64,000 nt of DNA from positions 1 through 64,000 of the forward strand of contig JACGCN010000031.1 of assembly GCA_014905825.1 (NCBI GenBank), read 5' to 3'. Origin of the DNA: Lyophyllum atratum. Its lineage: Eukaryota > Basidiomycota > Agaricomycetes > Agaricales > Lyophyllaceae. A model generated the notes under the pieces. The model saw only the letters and a program-made list of their open reading frames with translations, was not told the DNA's origin and ran no database searches. Below, piece by piece: positions 31,024 to 42,299 of the stretch (positions are counted from its first letter, which is position 1; each line of letters begins with the position of its first letter). A program made the position numbers and the translations under genes.

Positions 31024-32000
31024 AGGTTTTGTGTTGACACGGAGAAAGAAACCCGATATGCCTGATCTGGGCTAATGGTTTCGATCATCGAGCAACCTTG
31101 GCTTCACTCTTTCCACCGTCAGATATGCCTTGGAAGTTGGTCCCGGGCCGTCGTCAAGTGGTTGAAAATAGGCAACATCTACACCACTGGACGGAGCGAC
31201 TTCTACAGGTTATCCAACTCCCTTCTGGTCGACCTATTCCCCAGCTCACAACGACACCAAATGTTCCCGCACCCCGCTTACTTAACCATCCATCTCATCC
31301 CCCATCCTTATTCGCATTCCAATCTTCTTCCTAGGGGTCAGCACTCCCAGTCCTCGTACCCAGCTCTCCGCCCACAGCAGCGCAGACGATCGAATACTCC
31401 AGCTGAGGTTCCGTGACTTGGCTCCTAGCCCGGTCCCAACAGCGTCCATGTACGCGCTCAGCGCCCTCGGCCCTCAATCCCGTGTCTGCGCATTCGAATT
31501 TCCCACTCAAAGCATCGCTCCGCCCGATAACTGGTCGTCCTTTCACCGATATAGCGTCTCGGGACCGATGGGCGCTCGATTTATTCGAACCAGTTGGGGA
31601 GGCATGATTTTGGGAGGTGGTGGATGTGGTCAAGTGGCTGGCTGCTGGATTATGAGGACGTTCGTTGTTTATCGAGACTTTCCAACGGTACGCAGTCCTC
31701 CCATGCTGAGCTTACATTCTGCGCACCAGTGTGACGAAAAATTATCTAGAGTATATTCTCTCTGTGTCTATGTCTAGTCTTCGGTTCCTGGCGGAGCTAT
31801 TACCTCCTGGTTCTCGAGCTCCGCGCTTCTCGTTTTCGCACTCTCTATTTTATGTCCCGTCCCGTCAATTGGTTCGGTAGACGACCTGACGGACCGTCCA
31901 CGTATCCAACCGTCTTTTTTATCATACCAACGACGCGCAGCCCTACAGTGTAAGCATAACTTCGGTCATCTCATCGTCTGGTTATGAAATGATCGTAGCC
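30330..32000. repeat. Left arm of large inverted repeat (with 36720-38380)
   Basis: 31075-32000 matches the reverse complement of about 36720-37600 (shared HSFHRQICLG coding stretch, GQHSQSSYPALRPQQRRRS, and the non-coding gacctgacggaccgtccacg). The family A gene on this arm is on -, the partner on the other arm on +. Arms are roughly 1.65 kb and diverged. Confidence 0.65.
31413..31640 (+). pseudogene. Decayed companion gene B (inverted-repeat arm)
   Basis: Reads FTDIASRDRWALDLFEPVGE then a TGA and EVVDVVKWLAAG. The other arm (about 37000-37200, -) has LTDIASRDRRARALLEPAGE followed in frame by ARFREVVDAVKGLAAGL. This arm therefore has a premature stop relative to the other copy. Function unknown. 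Confidence 0.4.
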
Positions 32001-32554
32001 GCGTCTGGTATCTCTACAGCAATGGATCCCATTCTGGAAATCTCACGACCTTCCCGTCTTCACGTATCCTACTTTCGCAAATCCCGCAGCGCTCCACTCA
32101 GTTCGAGCGCCGTTTCTCGGATACCGTCTCCTCTAATCTGAAGAGCCGGGGAGGCGGTGTGAAATGTAATAGTCATGGTCTGGCATCCTTGAAATCTCGC
32201 GAACCTTCGTGTGTTCACATATTCTGCTCCCACTTCCGCAGATTCCGCAGCGTTCTACTCAGTCCACGTACCAATTCGCAGATCTTGCCTCCCGAGTATA
32301 CCCATAAAGGGTTGTTCCAGCTGGTCTTTCGGCATCTATTCGTGATCCTGTGTTCTTTACAAGCGCCAGGCATGTCTCTATTTCCACTTGGCTACCTCGA
32401 AATCCATCCGTTAGGTACACATTCTGTGTCTGTACAAACGACAAGACATCCTCATCCGAGTTATACGTTCCGGTGATGATAGATCATACTACGCTTCGAG
32501 CGTGAGTCTTCCCGTAAACGTTGCTGCTGCGACATTTCGGCACTCAACAGACGC

Positions 32555-32987
32555 CTAACTGAACCTCTGGTACCAATAGGAGTCTTTCACGTAAACCGTA
32601 GCGAACTCGACCTCCAGACCTAAGGACGAATAAATATATCAGATCAGGCTCAGACGCGCTTCGTAGCAATATACCATTCTCCGTAAGCCGCTTATGGACG
32701 ATATCTTCCTTTTCACCCCACGTCCACTGCTCGAGTCGCAGGGCATCGCGATCGATGTCACGGAACATCTGGCGACTAAAGCGGGCCCTTCGTGTGGGGA
32801 TAAGGTATTTTTCGTCGGCCTCGTGCTGAGTAGGATAGGTAACAACGAGGAACTTCGCGAAGTTGTCCCTGACAAACTGAGCAAGGACCACGATGGCTAA
32901 CATGTCATCGGCAGGGATGTCGGGCACCTGCAGAGAAGACCATCTTCGGGCCTCTGCTGTCGTGATGAGGAATCCTCCCACGCGCAT
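32555..32987 (-). CDS. Family A member 2 (unknown)
   Basis: Starts MRVGGFLITTAEARRW at 32987; core LAIVVLAQFVRDNFAKFLVV, PTRRARFSRQMFRDIDRDAL, WGEKEDIVHK. An intron (GTATAT...CCTTAG) precedes GLEVEFATVYVKDSYWY and the stop at 32555; about 125 residues. The conserved intron and C-terminal motif in all three members support the model. No recognisable domain; a compact alpha/beta protein by look. Confidence 0.55.
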
Positions 32988-33394
32988 GATGTGGCGAGTG
33001 CAGAGAGTCTGAGACTTGAGTGCGAAGAAGGTGTGAATTCGAAACCCGTAAAACGATAGGCCGATGACTGAGAGCGCCGCGTCGTTGCCTCGTCGTGACG
33101 CGCAGTGAATGAGCTAGGGAAACAAGTGTGTACAACGCGTGTTCCTCCTCATGTCCGTAAAATCATGTGATTCCCCGCCTAGCCATTCTCGAATCTCAAA
33201 GCCCCACGATGATTGGAGTCGATGAGAAGTGTATCTGTGTGCGATGCACCATCCGGCTGGTGCAATCTCACAGCTGGTCTTAGTAACTGTGAACTGAAGC
33301 CGGCTACCAGCCCGAGTGATAGATCATGAGCTGTTCCTGCGTGAGTTTGGTCACATAGTAGCCCTACTCCAGCTTCCATCGCCGTTTCAACTTC

Positions 33395-33450
33395 GTTCAA
33401 TGGCTATATAAATGGTCGAAGTTCATTCACTGGCTATATAAATGGTAGAA
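33395..33450 (+). promoter_or_regulatory. Duplicated TATA-like block
   Basis: Two direct copies of ggctatataaatggt 35 bp apart. They could be promoter elements, but no gene start is clear downstream on + before the tRNA on -. Confidence 0.25.
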
Positions 33451-33486
33451 ATAGTCTTCCCCTCAACGAGAAAAAAATCATTCGTT

Positions 33487-33586
33487 GACCGAGACAGGGG
33501 TCGAACCTGCAATCTCCTGATTACTTAACCGGTTAAAGGTTCTTGGTTCATCGTAGTCAGACGCGATGCCATTTCGCCACACGGCC
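33487..33586 (-). tRNA. tRNA-Arg(ACG) with intron
   Basis: Acceptor GGCCGTG/CTCGGTC (one mismatch, one G-U), D arm GCGA/TCGC, anticodon stem TCTGA/TCAGG with loop CTACGA, and T arm with GGTTCGACCCC. A ~30-nt intron lies one base after the anticodon, the normal position. Exons are identical to the copy at 46149-46239. Confidence 0.85.
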
Positions 33587-33599
33587 ATGCTTCTACCTA

Positions 33600-34064
33600 C
33601 ACCACGGCACCCCTAGTTCCGCCGCCCATGCTGAAGCTTGAAGTCGCATAGTTCCGGCGCCCATGCTGAAGCTTGAAGTCGCAATTCTTAAGACTCGACG
33701 AGATGGAGAAAAGGAGTAAGGATGAAAAGTGCTAAGCACAACCACACGCATATATTTCCAAAGATGGGGGGCACTACATCTCTATCATAAAAAAGGGCGA
33801 AAAAGCCCTCGCATTCCCGCGCCTTGAAGGGGTGGAGCAGTGCGAGCGAGGGTGCTACGCAGAGGCAGACGATTTGGGCTCGTAGCTCCGCTGTTCCTGT
33901 TGCTGGAGAGGTCAGGGTTCAGAAGCTGGACACGAATACGTGCACGCGCTTACCGTGGTGTGGTCCCCGTCGTGTCTCACCGACAAGAACATGACGATCA
34001 GCCTACGATGAAAGCCAAGGAAGCGTCATCATCGTGCGGACGAGGGTAGGAGGAGGAGGAGAAC
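33600..34064. other. Intergenic with a 39-bp tandem repeat
   Basis: gcccatgctgaagcttgaag occurs twice (33625-33690). No convincing gene is seen. The block is part of the segmental duplication shared with 46240-46700. Confidence 0.5.
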
Positions 34065-34936
34065 TCACGAGGCGATGGTGAAGACGAGACCAAGCCAGAG
34101 CAGGACCACGTACGCGATGTTAACTGCCCAGTGCCGATATACTGCGTGGAATCGGAAGGTCAACCTACGTACATGGGGGCGGTGAGGAAGATGAAGGACG
34201 TACCGAGTGGGGGCCGGTAGAAGTACTCAGCGAGGTGCTGGGCCGTCGCTGCATCTACGCCCGTGATGCGTACCTCGTGCGATGCTACGACGATCTGTCG
34301 GATACACCGTAAGAAAATGCGTACACTTTCACGCGCAGACGGAACGCACCGTGCTCATCAACGCCGCAGCCGCCACGCCCAGAGTGACGACAAGCGCAGC
34401 GACGAGCCTGGCGATGTTGTACCACGGCGGGTACCTGCGCTCGGGCCAGAAGATGAGGAAGAAGTAGTCGGCGCCGAAGACGGTGGCGACGAAGACGCAG
34501 AAGACGATGGTGAGGATCTCGGCGTCGATGATGTCGTTGTTGTGCACGGACGCGGCGTGGTTGGACATGCGCTCCATGTTGTCCTGCTGGTCTCCGTACT
34601 TTGAGAGGGAGTACGTCGCGGTGCACTGATAAGTGGGTAGTTGTCCTTGGGTGACGGGTACTCGATGGAATGAGGGAGATACGCACCTCGGCGGCTAGGC
34701 ATAGGTTCATTGCAAGCTGGGGGAGTGGGGAAGTGAAATGACGTGTATCGAGCGAGATGGATTCGACCTACGGAATATAGAACTTGTGGTGGATGAGCAA
34801 AGTCTGAGAAGGAATCGGGGATGGATGACTTACTGGCCTTCTCCCGCTTGAGGTACCACTGCCTACTATACATCTCGGAACCTCTGAGCGCTCCCCACCT
34901 CATCTTCGAGAGATCGAAACCCCATATGACGGCCAT
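34065..34936 (-). CDS. Predicted multi-span membrane protein
   Basis: Start MAVIWGFDLSKMRWGALRGS at 34936, a sharply conserved-looking head. Exons then read LLIHHKFYIP, LAMNLCLAAE and YSLSKYGDQQDNMERMSNHA, followed by AEILTIVFCVFVATVFGADY (TM) and YNIARLVAALVVTLGVAAAA (TM). A further exon IVVASHEVRITGVDAATAQ joins via CTCG/GTACGT to YRHWAVNIAYVVLLWLGLVF (TM) and a stop at 34065; a GTGAGT at the stop allows further exons. At least three TM helices. Family unknown. A decayed paralogue lies at 46560-47833. Confidence 0.55.
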
Positions 34937-34989
34937 TGCTTCACTCTTGGGCAATTGAATAGAATTGTGTCCTCCGTGCGTTGAAAGGG

Positions 34990-35650
34990 AACCAGGGTTA
35001 GATAGGATGTCGGAGCGATAGAACAGAGCGGGGTGGGTTGGGAAGGCGCGAGGTGGGCGCGAATGAGTTGACTTTGAGCCTTATCATAAGACTATTTGCA
35101 GAGATGACGACACGGAGGAGCAAGTCCTTGCCCGCAAGTGGTGCTGGAGGTCCTTGCATAACAAGCCAATACAAAACCAGATATCGACCCGTCACCCGTC
35201 AACGTGAAAGATAACCCTGGAGCTAGTAACTGCCATGGGGAGGCCACGATCCTCGTCACGTTGGAGCAAGTACTCGGTTTACTCTGTAATCAACATCGTA
35301 GCAGCAACGCCCACGATGGACGACGGCCAGAGATCTTTCAACACACGTCTCGTCCCTGGAGGTCATCGGACTCGGTCTTGCCACCGAATCCGCATTCTGT
35401 GGCGACAGACCCGAGACGCCGGTCTACAGAGCACACATAATTGTCAATGGCTATTCTTATCGATGTACAGTGTGGGTTCGATTCTAGGAGTTCAGTGATG
35501 CCACGGTGAGCAACTTCACAACTTCATGACGTCATCCCAACGCCACTATGGATCGGCAGGACGAAAGCTCTTCCCACTCAAACTCGAACCACCACCACCA
35601 CTACCACCAGTTCATCTATACCAGACTCTGTATACATCCAACATAACACT
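34990..35650. other. Intergenic
   Basis: No supportable gene. Short ORFs lack splice support or domain features. Confidence 0.4.
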
Positions 35651-35956
35651 ATGACCTCAGATCCATCCACCGCCCCACTATACCCACCCCCAACCCACAG
35701 CGGGGTCCACTCCTCGCCGCAAGCAAACGAACCCGCACTTGTCGTCCAACAACCGAGAGGGAGTCAGGGCATGAGTAGCACAGGGGCTCCAGTGATGCAG
35801 AATAGGTCCCAGGTCCCAATGCGATTGAGAGGAGGGTGTGTTCCGTGTCCGGTGCGTATCCCAACCCATGAATGGACTCGAGGGCTCGTATTCAAGTGTC
35901 TTCTCCTATAGGGTGGCGGCGTATGTTGGATCATTCCTATTCCGTGTCTCTGCTGA
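35651..35956 (+). CDS. Small protein with Cys/Gly-rich C-terminus
   Basis: Exons 35651-35851 and 35912-35956; 81 residues. The N-terminus is disordered and Pro/Ser/Gln-rich; the spliced end reads RLRGGCVPCP joined to GGGVCWIIPIPCLC. The short terminal exon restores a compact Cys motif that the unspliced frame lacks, which supports the model. Small basidiomycete proteins with similar Gly-Cys C-termini exist. No signal peptide is seen. Function unknown. Confidence 0.5.
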
Positions 35957-36029
35957 GTCAACATCTACGACGCTTGGTGGATTCTGTGGGGCCGTCTTAA
36001 TTGTGCTCCAAGCTGAACCGGAATGACGG

Positions 36030-36720
36030 ACGACGGGACACTTTTTTTAAACACATACACGCATCATACATTGTATCTTAATGAGTTATATCCATGACTC
36101 CCTTTGTTCAGCTACGAAAGGCGGTCCTTGACCTATGCCCACGCGCAGCACTCTCAGGGACATAGTGTCGCTTTATACCGGTTAACACAAGAAACGAAAG
36201 AGAGCCATCACTCTGCTATAGGATCACCAACCCAGGTGTCGATCTTACTCGTACAGACTCCTAATGAGACCCCCACGCGATGCCATTCTCGACATACAGC
36301 CGTCTACTAGAAAATGGCGGAGGCGTGCTGGATTCCCGAGTCGAGACGAGTCCGCTGGTGTTCGTGTCTCGAATTCGACGCGTTCCGAACGCGTGATAGT
36401 TCGTGCATGAGAACTTCTGAAGGTGACAAGGCTGAAGAGCTGCAGTTATGCATCACACGTATTGCGGCCAAGGGATAGACCGCACGGAATACCAAGGATG
36501 GTCGAGCCTGACTACACACCGCGCCCGAGCCACCCCGCACTTAAAGGAGGCAGGATATGGGACACAGTACTCGACCTAACGAGAACGCTACGCACGGAAT
36601 TTCAAGCGAGAGCGGGGCCAGGATACGTGAACATCAAAGGTCGTGAGATTCCAAGAGAGAGAGTAGGAAGCATGGTTGTCGGGATACTAGGCCGGCTAGG
36701 ATGACTTCGTGGCTATACGG
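36030..36720. other. Low-support region with one 93-codon ORF
   Basis: 36423-36704 (+) is open for 93 codons (ends IPRERVGSMVVGILGRLG) with no recognised motif. Otherwise nothing is seen. Confidence 0.25.
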
Positions 36721-36989
36721 TGAGATGAGCAAAGAATACTCAGACTGCGGAGCTACCGGAAAAGATAGGTTGATACGTGGACCGTCCGTCAGGTCATCTA
36801 CCGGAACCCTTGACGGTACGGGACGTGTAATAGAGATTCCGGGGACGAGGATCCGGGGTCCGGGAGCTGGGAACTGAAGACTGTCGTTCAAAGTGAGAAT
36901 ATGAATATCACTGAGGTGCAGAATGTAAGCTTAGCACGGAAGGACTGCGTACCTTCGGAAGACTCAAAAGACCTCGAACATTTTCATAA

Positions 36990-37600
36990 TCCAGCAGCCA
37001 GTCCCTTGACCGCATCCACCACCTCCCGAAATCTTGCCTCCCCCGCTGGTTCGAGTAAAGCCCGCGCCCGTCGGTCCCGAGACGCTATGTCGGTCAAACG
37101 ACGACCAGATCTCAGGCGGAGCGAAGGGTGGAGGGGCTGATTCCAATGCGTAGACACGGGTTGAAGAAAGAGGCGCTGGGGCCGTACAGGGTTGCTGTTG
37201 GGATGATGCAAGAGTCACAGAACCTCGGCTGGCGGATGTGATCGTCTGCGCTGCCGTGGGCGGAGAGCTGGGTACGGGGATGGAAGGTGTTGACCTCTGA
37301 GAAGAAGATTACAATGCGATGACCATGGAGGATGAGATGGATGATGAGGTAAGTTATCTGTCAGTGGGTTTGGGCTGTGGGGACATTGGGTAGTGTTCTG
37401 AGCTGGCCCTGCTGGGGAATAGGTCGACCAGAAGGGAGTTGGATAGATCGTAGAAGTCGTCGCTCTGTCCAGTGGTGCAGATGTTGGATATTTCAAACTG
37501 CTCGATGACACCCTGGGACCAAGGCATATTTGACGATGGAAAGAGTGAAGGCAAGGATGGTCGATGATCGAATTCGGTCGATTTCGGAGATATGAGACGC
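36990..37600 (-). pseudogene. Companion gene B, right arm (model unresolved)
   Basis: Carries HSFHRQICLG near 37550 and LTDIASRDRRARALLEPAGE / EVVDAVKGLAAGL near 37000-37090, the latter intact in frame here. Several alternative frames are open because of Pro/Ser-rich composition, and I could not find a splice model joining them. Unknown function. Confidence 0.35.
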
Positions 37601-37954
37601 TTGTTGGACGCTTGAACCTATCAGCCCAGATCAGGCATATCTTGCTTACTTTGTCTGTGCCAGCAAAAAAATTGGTCGGTGGAAATGGCACATCGCACAA
37701 CATACTTTGAGTTTTCGTGTCAAGCCAATGCACGATAGAGGCAGATCGCAGACTCGGATTGCTGTCGGATGGCAAGGAGAGACTGTTGATTGTTGTTATT
37801 CTCAGACGCCTTTGGCAGGAACGGCTGCGGGCAAAACGCGACCACCACGAGTTGGGCTCGCCGTAGCCCCAGCTCACACAATCCTGGCTCTTACTTAAAC
37901 CAGCTGTGCGATCGCACCAACCGAATTGTTCCTCGCTCACGTATACCCACATCG

Positions 37955-38380
37955 ATGCGCGTAGGAGGATTCCTCATCACTCCATCAGAGGCGCGACGAT
38001 GGTATTCTCAACAGGAACCCGACAGGCTCGCCAGTGAGACCAGAGTCATCACGCTCCTCGGACAGGTCGTCAGGAGAAACCACGCAAAGCTATACGTTAT
38101 CAACCATCCTACTCAGAACGACGACGACATGATGTACCTTGTCCCCACGCGAAGGGCCCACTTCGATCGCCAGATGTTCCGCGATATCGGCTGCGATGGT
38201 CTGCGACTCGAGCAATGCAAATGGGGTGAACAGGAGGATATCGTGCATAAGCTGATTAAGGAGCATGGTATGTGGCTACGACACGCCGCTGGGCATGCTT
38301 TGACGTACTTATCCTTAGGTCTGGAGGCCGAGTTCACTACGGTTTATGTAGAAGACTCCGATTGGTACAGTATGTTTTAG
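37955..38380 (+). CDS. Family A member 3 (unknown)
   Basis: Starts MRVGGFLITPSEARRW. Intron GTATGT...CCTTAG inside KEHG-LEAEF, then FTTVYVEDSDWYSMF and stop; about 124 residues. It has diverged in the middle (TRVITLLGQVVRRNHAKLYV). The intron length is a multiple of three, so an unspliced form is also open. The frame is open 55 codons upstream, as in member 1. Confidence 0.55.
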   Translation: MRVGGFLITPSEARRWYSQQEPDRLASETRVITLLGQVVRRNHAKLYVINHPTQNDDDMMYLVPTRRAHFDRQMFRDIGCDGLRLEQCKWGEQEDIVHKLIKEHGMWLRHAAGHALTYLSLGLEAEFTTVYVEDSDWYSMF

Positions 38381-38773
38381 GCCTTCGCGGATGGACTCCC
38401 TTGAGACCTTGCCTAAGTCCATCACTTGTTTTCTCGAGACCTGGTGGTGTATCGGCAACCTATCTGCGATTTGTAGTGAAAGAACTTCATTTCCCTCCCC
38501 GTTCGACTCGGGGTCAGGTCAACGCACTCTCGATGCCTTGTCTCGTTTTTGTTTTCGCTCCTTGGCATCGTGCAACGGTGCACCTCTCCAGCCTGCCCGA
38601 AACTTGATCACGGCCCCGTGTTTCGCGGTTCCCCTTCCCCATGGAGGAACCCTGAACTCACCATCCCTTAACTCACCATCACGTTTTGATAGACTGCGCA
38701 TTTCGTCACAACTCTCAGTCATAGTCTGGAGTCTAGATTGTGACCACCCCATCACCATTCACATCCCCCACCC

Positions 38774-39775
38774 ATGATCAACAAGCCCGTCCCAGAGGAT
38801 CCCGAACGAAGTCCATCCCCGCCCCCACCCCCCTTCGCGCAGATCGAAGGCCAAGGCCAATGTCTCCCTCCCTACCCCCTGCACCCCTCCCGGCCTCTCG
38901 TCGCTATGAGCATCGTGTCCTGCTTTCTAGCAATCGCGGCCTTCGTCTCGTCCCTCACCGGGTACGACAGCGTCCACCCCGTGGTCATGCCGAACACCCT
39001 CGGCTTCCTCTTCACCGTGCCTTTCCACGTGCACCTCTACCTCTCCGCCCTCACACGGACCCCGCGCCCGTTCATGGGGACCCACGACATCGTGTACATG
39101 TTCTTTCTGGTGTCGCTGTGGATATGGATCTTCTTCATGAACGTGTGCTCTGCGTCTTCGCATCGTGTGGGGTATATACTGGCGACGGTGGCGTCGGGCA
39201 TGGCGTGGCCGACCCTCTTGTTTATCGCGCTCAAGAGCACGAGCGAGGTTCGCCGGATACATGATGCGGGCCTGGAAACGGACTTGTCGGACTCGGAGGG
39301 GGGCGAATCGGACGAGACCAGCGCTGGCGCTGGCGGGTACCCCATCCCCCGCCCCATCCGTCATCACCCACCAGCACGCACGACGGAACCGCAATCTCTC
39401 ATCTTCTTCGCGTCCTTCGTGCTGTGCACAATCACAGCCATGATATTCCACTACCGATGTACCTTCCTCGCCCCGCTCAACGTAGCGGCGTACCTCGCGA
39501 CCGCGCCGCACCACATCGCGCTCTTCGTGTCTGGTCGACGCGGAGGAGGAGGGGGAGGAGGGCTTGCGCGCGCGACGCCGCTGCCGTATGCGTGCTTCTT
39601 GGTATCGCTGTGGTGCTGTGTGTTCGTCCTGGACGTCTCGCACGCGGCGCGGACGAAGCTTTTTCAGAAGATCGTGGCGGGCATATTCGGGGGCCTGGAG
39701 TGTATGGTGGTTGTTGCGCTCGCTGTACGGAGTGTGTCGGATAGTCTCGAAGAGGGACCGATTAAGCTTGTATGA
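38774..39775 (+). CDS. Integral membrane protein, two four-helix halves
   Basis: Single-exon 333-residue protein. Pro-rich cytosolic-looking head (PSPPPPPFAQ), then hydrophobic segments at about 45-65, 70-90, 108-128 and 133-152, an acidic loop (ETDLSDSEGGESDE), and a second set at about 210-230, 235-252, 270-290 and 300-320. The two halves have similar spacing, suggesting internal duplication. No catalytic motif. Unknown transporter-like or scaffold protein; no close motif recognised. Confidence 0.65.
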   Translation: MINKPVPEDPERSPSPPPPPFAQIEGQGQCLPPYPLHPSRPLVAMSIVSCFLAIAAFVSSLTGYDSVHPVVMPNTLGFLFTVPFHVHLYLSALTRTPRPFMGTHDIVYMFFLVSLWIWIFFMNVCSASSHRVGYILATVASGMAWPTLLFIALKSTSEVRRIHDAGLETDLSDSEGGESDETSAGAGGYPIPRPIRHHPPARTTEPQSLIFFASFVLCTITAMIFHYRCTFLAPLNVAAYLATAPHHIALFVSGRRGGGGGGGLARATPLPYACFLVSLWCCVFVLDVSHAARTKLFQKIVAGIFGGLECMVVVALAVRSVSDSLEEGPIKLV

Positions 39776-40600
39776 TGGGAAGTGGAGGGGGAATTGGATA
39801 TGCGGATACTGGGATATGTGTTGTGTTTGAAGGGTACGTTCGTGATGTCGAGGGCTGGGATATGGTAGTGACGGAATGTTTTGGGCCGTCAGCCTGTAGA
39901 GCAGTGTCCATGATACGACTGCGTCTCGGGGGATATGTGTACTTTTACTTTCATTGGCCTATTTATGTCAAAAGCGGAATGAGGAGGGCTTGTCTACATA
40001 TGCACGCCGGGTTTCTGGGTGACAGAATCCGCAGGTGAGAAGGATAGGGGAGTCGTGTGCGAATCAATGAAGGCGAAACGGGCAAACCTAGCACAACGAT
40101 AGCAGACTCCGAATCGAACATAATGTCAAGTATTGATGGTCATACCACGGGGACGATAATTATACACCTCAGATACTAAACGAGATACATGGTGTATCCC
40201 CAATGACGTGAATCTAAGAAACTCCCTCGCCGTTTTGTGGAACGGCGGAGGACTGACGGATCCAAAGCCCCGAGCCCCGAGGGTCCACGTCGTTTCAGGT
40301 TATCATAGGAATTAGAGAATTCACTCATAGCCTCGAATGTCTAACCGATTCGACATACCAGGTATCTTTGGAGGGGATTAAATGGACAGTCCACTAGCGC
40401 AAAATGATCTGAAGTGCGCGTCTCTGATCATGCGATAGTATAGTTAAACATTAACCGAGGCATCTGTTCGGGGCTGAGACTGTACGCTGTTCGCATACAT
40501 GAGTTATAGATTAGCCAAGTCCGAGACGATGAAACGAAGCGGAAGCCCAAACATGAGCGCATACGAGTCCGCCGTCGCCGTATATAGCACTCCCCTCCCC
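39776..40600. other. Intergenic
   Basis: No supportable gene. Confidence 0.4.
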
Positions 40601-40703
40601 CCGCAGACGAAACACAGCCAACCCAACGAAGGTCCATCGAAAAGCACGCCCAACACACCAATTCCCACGCCTCCCTTTCGCTCTCAAACCTCCTGCTCCC
40701 GCC

Positions 40704-41438
40704 TCAACTCCGCCCACCTCCCCAGCTCAAGAAACTCCAGCACCCCCTCCCACACCTCCTCCCTCCCCATCGCATGTGTCCCCCTCGCATGCCCAACACA
40801 CTTCCCACGCACCCCACGCCTCTCCCACCTCTCCCAGGGGCCACAACGCCCGCACCCAGCAGTGGCCATTTCACCATAGGGCCAAGCGCAGCCTTACACG
40901 TCCCGGGCGACGCACACCACGGCGACACCTCGAACACAGCCAGAAAAGCATTGGATAGGACAGCTTCCGCAGCATGCAGGCGGGTCCTTCCGAAAAGGAT
41001 GACGTGTTCTAATACCAGGAGAGTAGAGAGGAGGAGGAGGAGGGCCCAGGGGGTGTAGAAGAAGCGGCGCGGGGAGTGGGTGCGGGCGTGGAGACCGGAG
41101 GCGTAGGGGATAATGGTGGGGACGTCGGTTTCGGTGGCGAGGGCGATGGCGCGCATTATGGAGGAGGATCTGGGTTTGGGTACGGGTCGGGTTTTTGGGT
41201 TGGATCGGTCAAGGGGATTGGTACGGGCTTGCTGGCGGTGGCGGTGGTAGGGGGTGGAGTGACGATGGGAATGGTGATGGTGGCAGTGGGTATGGCGTGG
41301 CGAGCTTGACTGGGACGGCAAGCGCTGAGGCTGCTGGGGTAGGGGCGGGGGCTGAGGCTGGCTTGCAGTAGACGTATCACCGTCAGGCTGGGTAGCATTC
41401 GGACTTGGAACGAGGGTGAACGTGTTGGTACTGAACAA
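40704..41438 (-). CDS. Hypothetical single-pass membrane protein
   Basis: 244 codons. A long low-complexity head (Gln/Pro/His/Ser-rich) is followed by an inner start candidate MRAIALATETDVPTIIPYAS and one strong TM segment (PWALLLLLSTLLVLEHVILF). The Gly-rich C-terminus may be intronic. The inner start may be the true one. Function unknown. Confidence 0.4.
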   Translation of the reverse strand: MFSTNTFTLVPSPNATQPDGDTSTASQPQPPPLPQQPQRLPSQSSSPRHTHCHHHHSHRHSTPYHRHRQQARTNPLDRSNPKTRPVPKPRSSSIMRAIALATETDVPTIIPYASGLHARTHSPRRFFYTPWALLLLLSTLLVLEHVILFGRTRLHAAEAVLSNAFLAVFEVSPWCASPGTCKAALGPMVKWPLLGAGVVAPGRGGRGVGCVGSVLGMRGGHMRWGGRRCGRGCWSFLSWGGGRS

Positions 41439-41514
41439 GTGCGTATATCGTCATGATCCGGGGTGTACTGCCAGTTGACGGCGTGAACGGCTTCGAAGGC
41501 GTCGCGAGATAATC

Positions 41515-42113
41515 TTAGTACGAAGTTGCGAAACGCGCCACCAGGAGCGCGAGGCACCTCTTGCGAAGCTCGAGGGTGATATACTTCGTGCTTGGGCGCA
41601 GGATGCCACTGATGAACGTGAGCAGGACGTCCAGTTCTGCAGAAGGCGAGAGTTCATTGCAGTGCCTGTGTTGATTAAAGTACAATATCAGAAAAAGCTG
41701 AAGAGGAGGCAGTGACTGGCGACGTACGATGGATGATACTGACCCGGAGCAGGTCCTCAAAATCGCTAGGCCTGTCATGCAACTCAACCACTCGCCACCG
41801 CGCCATCCCTCAATCCTGCCATCTCCATCTCATCTCCATCATACAAGGGCTGTGGCAAACCACATATATCCTTAAAAACCTGCGAATGGTTGACCAGACT
41901 CTTAGGGTGGACCTTAAACAGTGTGTTCCCGACCGCAAGGACTATCGTGATCGAACCATCGTGCAGCCGGAAGTCAGCGCTCCTGGTAGATTGGACACCA
42001 CTTGCTATGGATCGGCGAGGCCTGCAGAGGTCATAGTACCATCGAAGGCAGATGACTGGATTGGAAGTGGGAGAGAAAGTGTTCAGTACAAGCCGTTCGA
42101 CATCGTTGAGCAA
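41515..42113 (-). CDS. BTB/POZ-domain-like protein (frame uncertain across intron)
   Basis: RSADFRLHDGSITIVLAVGN then LFKVHPKSLVNHSQVFKDIC is the classic basidiomycete BTB N-terminal half (D-x-R-D-G-S, x-V-H-x-x-L-x-x-H-S-x-V-F). WRVVELHDRPSDFEDLLR continues it, and CNELSPSAELDVLLTFISGI and LRKRCLALLVARFAT form the second half. No donor/acceptor pair I tried joins the halves in frame (off by one), so it may be a pseudogene. Confidence 0.55.
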
Positions 42114-42299
42114 TCGTTAAGCCTGAGGCCTGAGGAACGTAGGCGGGGTGTGGCTGTGCTGCGGCGCTTTGTTTTGATCGAGCGTCTGGAACTAATAGGA
42201 CAAATCGAGGCAAGTGTTGGCGTCACCCCTCATGAATGTTCGTTTCCCACAACCACAGCCGCTACATAGTTGTGGTATGGAGCAGGCGAGTCTTTGAAT

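Larger units (their letters stand above)
36720..38380. repeat. Right arm of large inverted repeat
   Basis: Reverse-complement counterpart of 30330-32000, with companion gene B on - (about 36990-37600) and family A member 3 on +. Confidence 0.65.

Noticed and set aside
33179..35440. Similarity between short ORFs at 33179-33400 (-) and 35204-35440 (+) (GLLCDQ / GLLCNQ)
   Set aside because: Too short and weak to support homology by eye.
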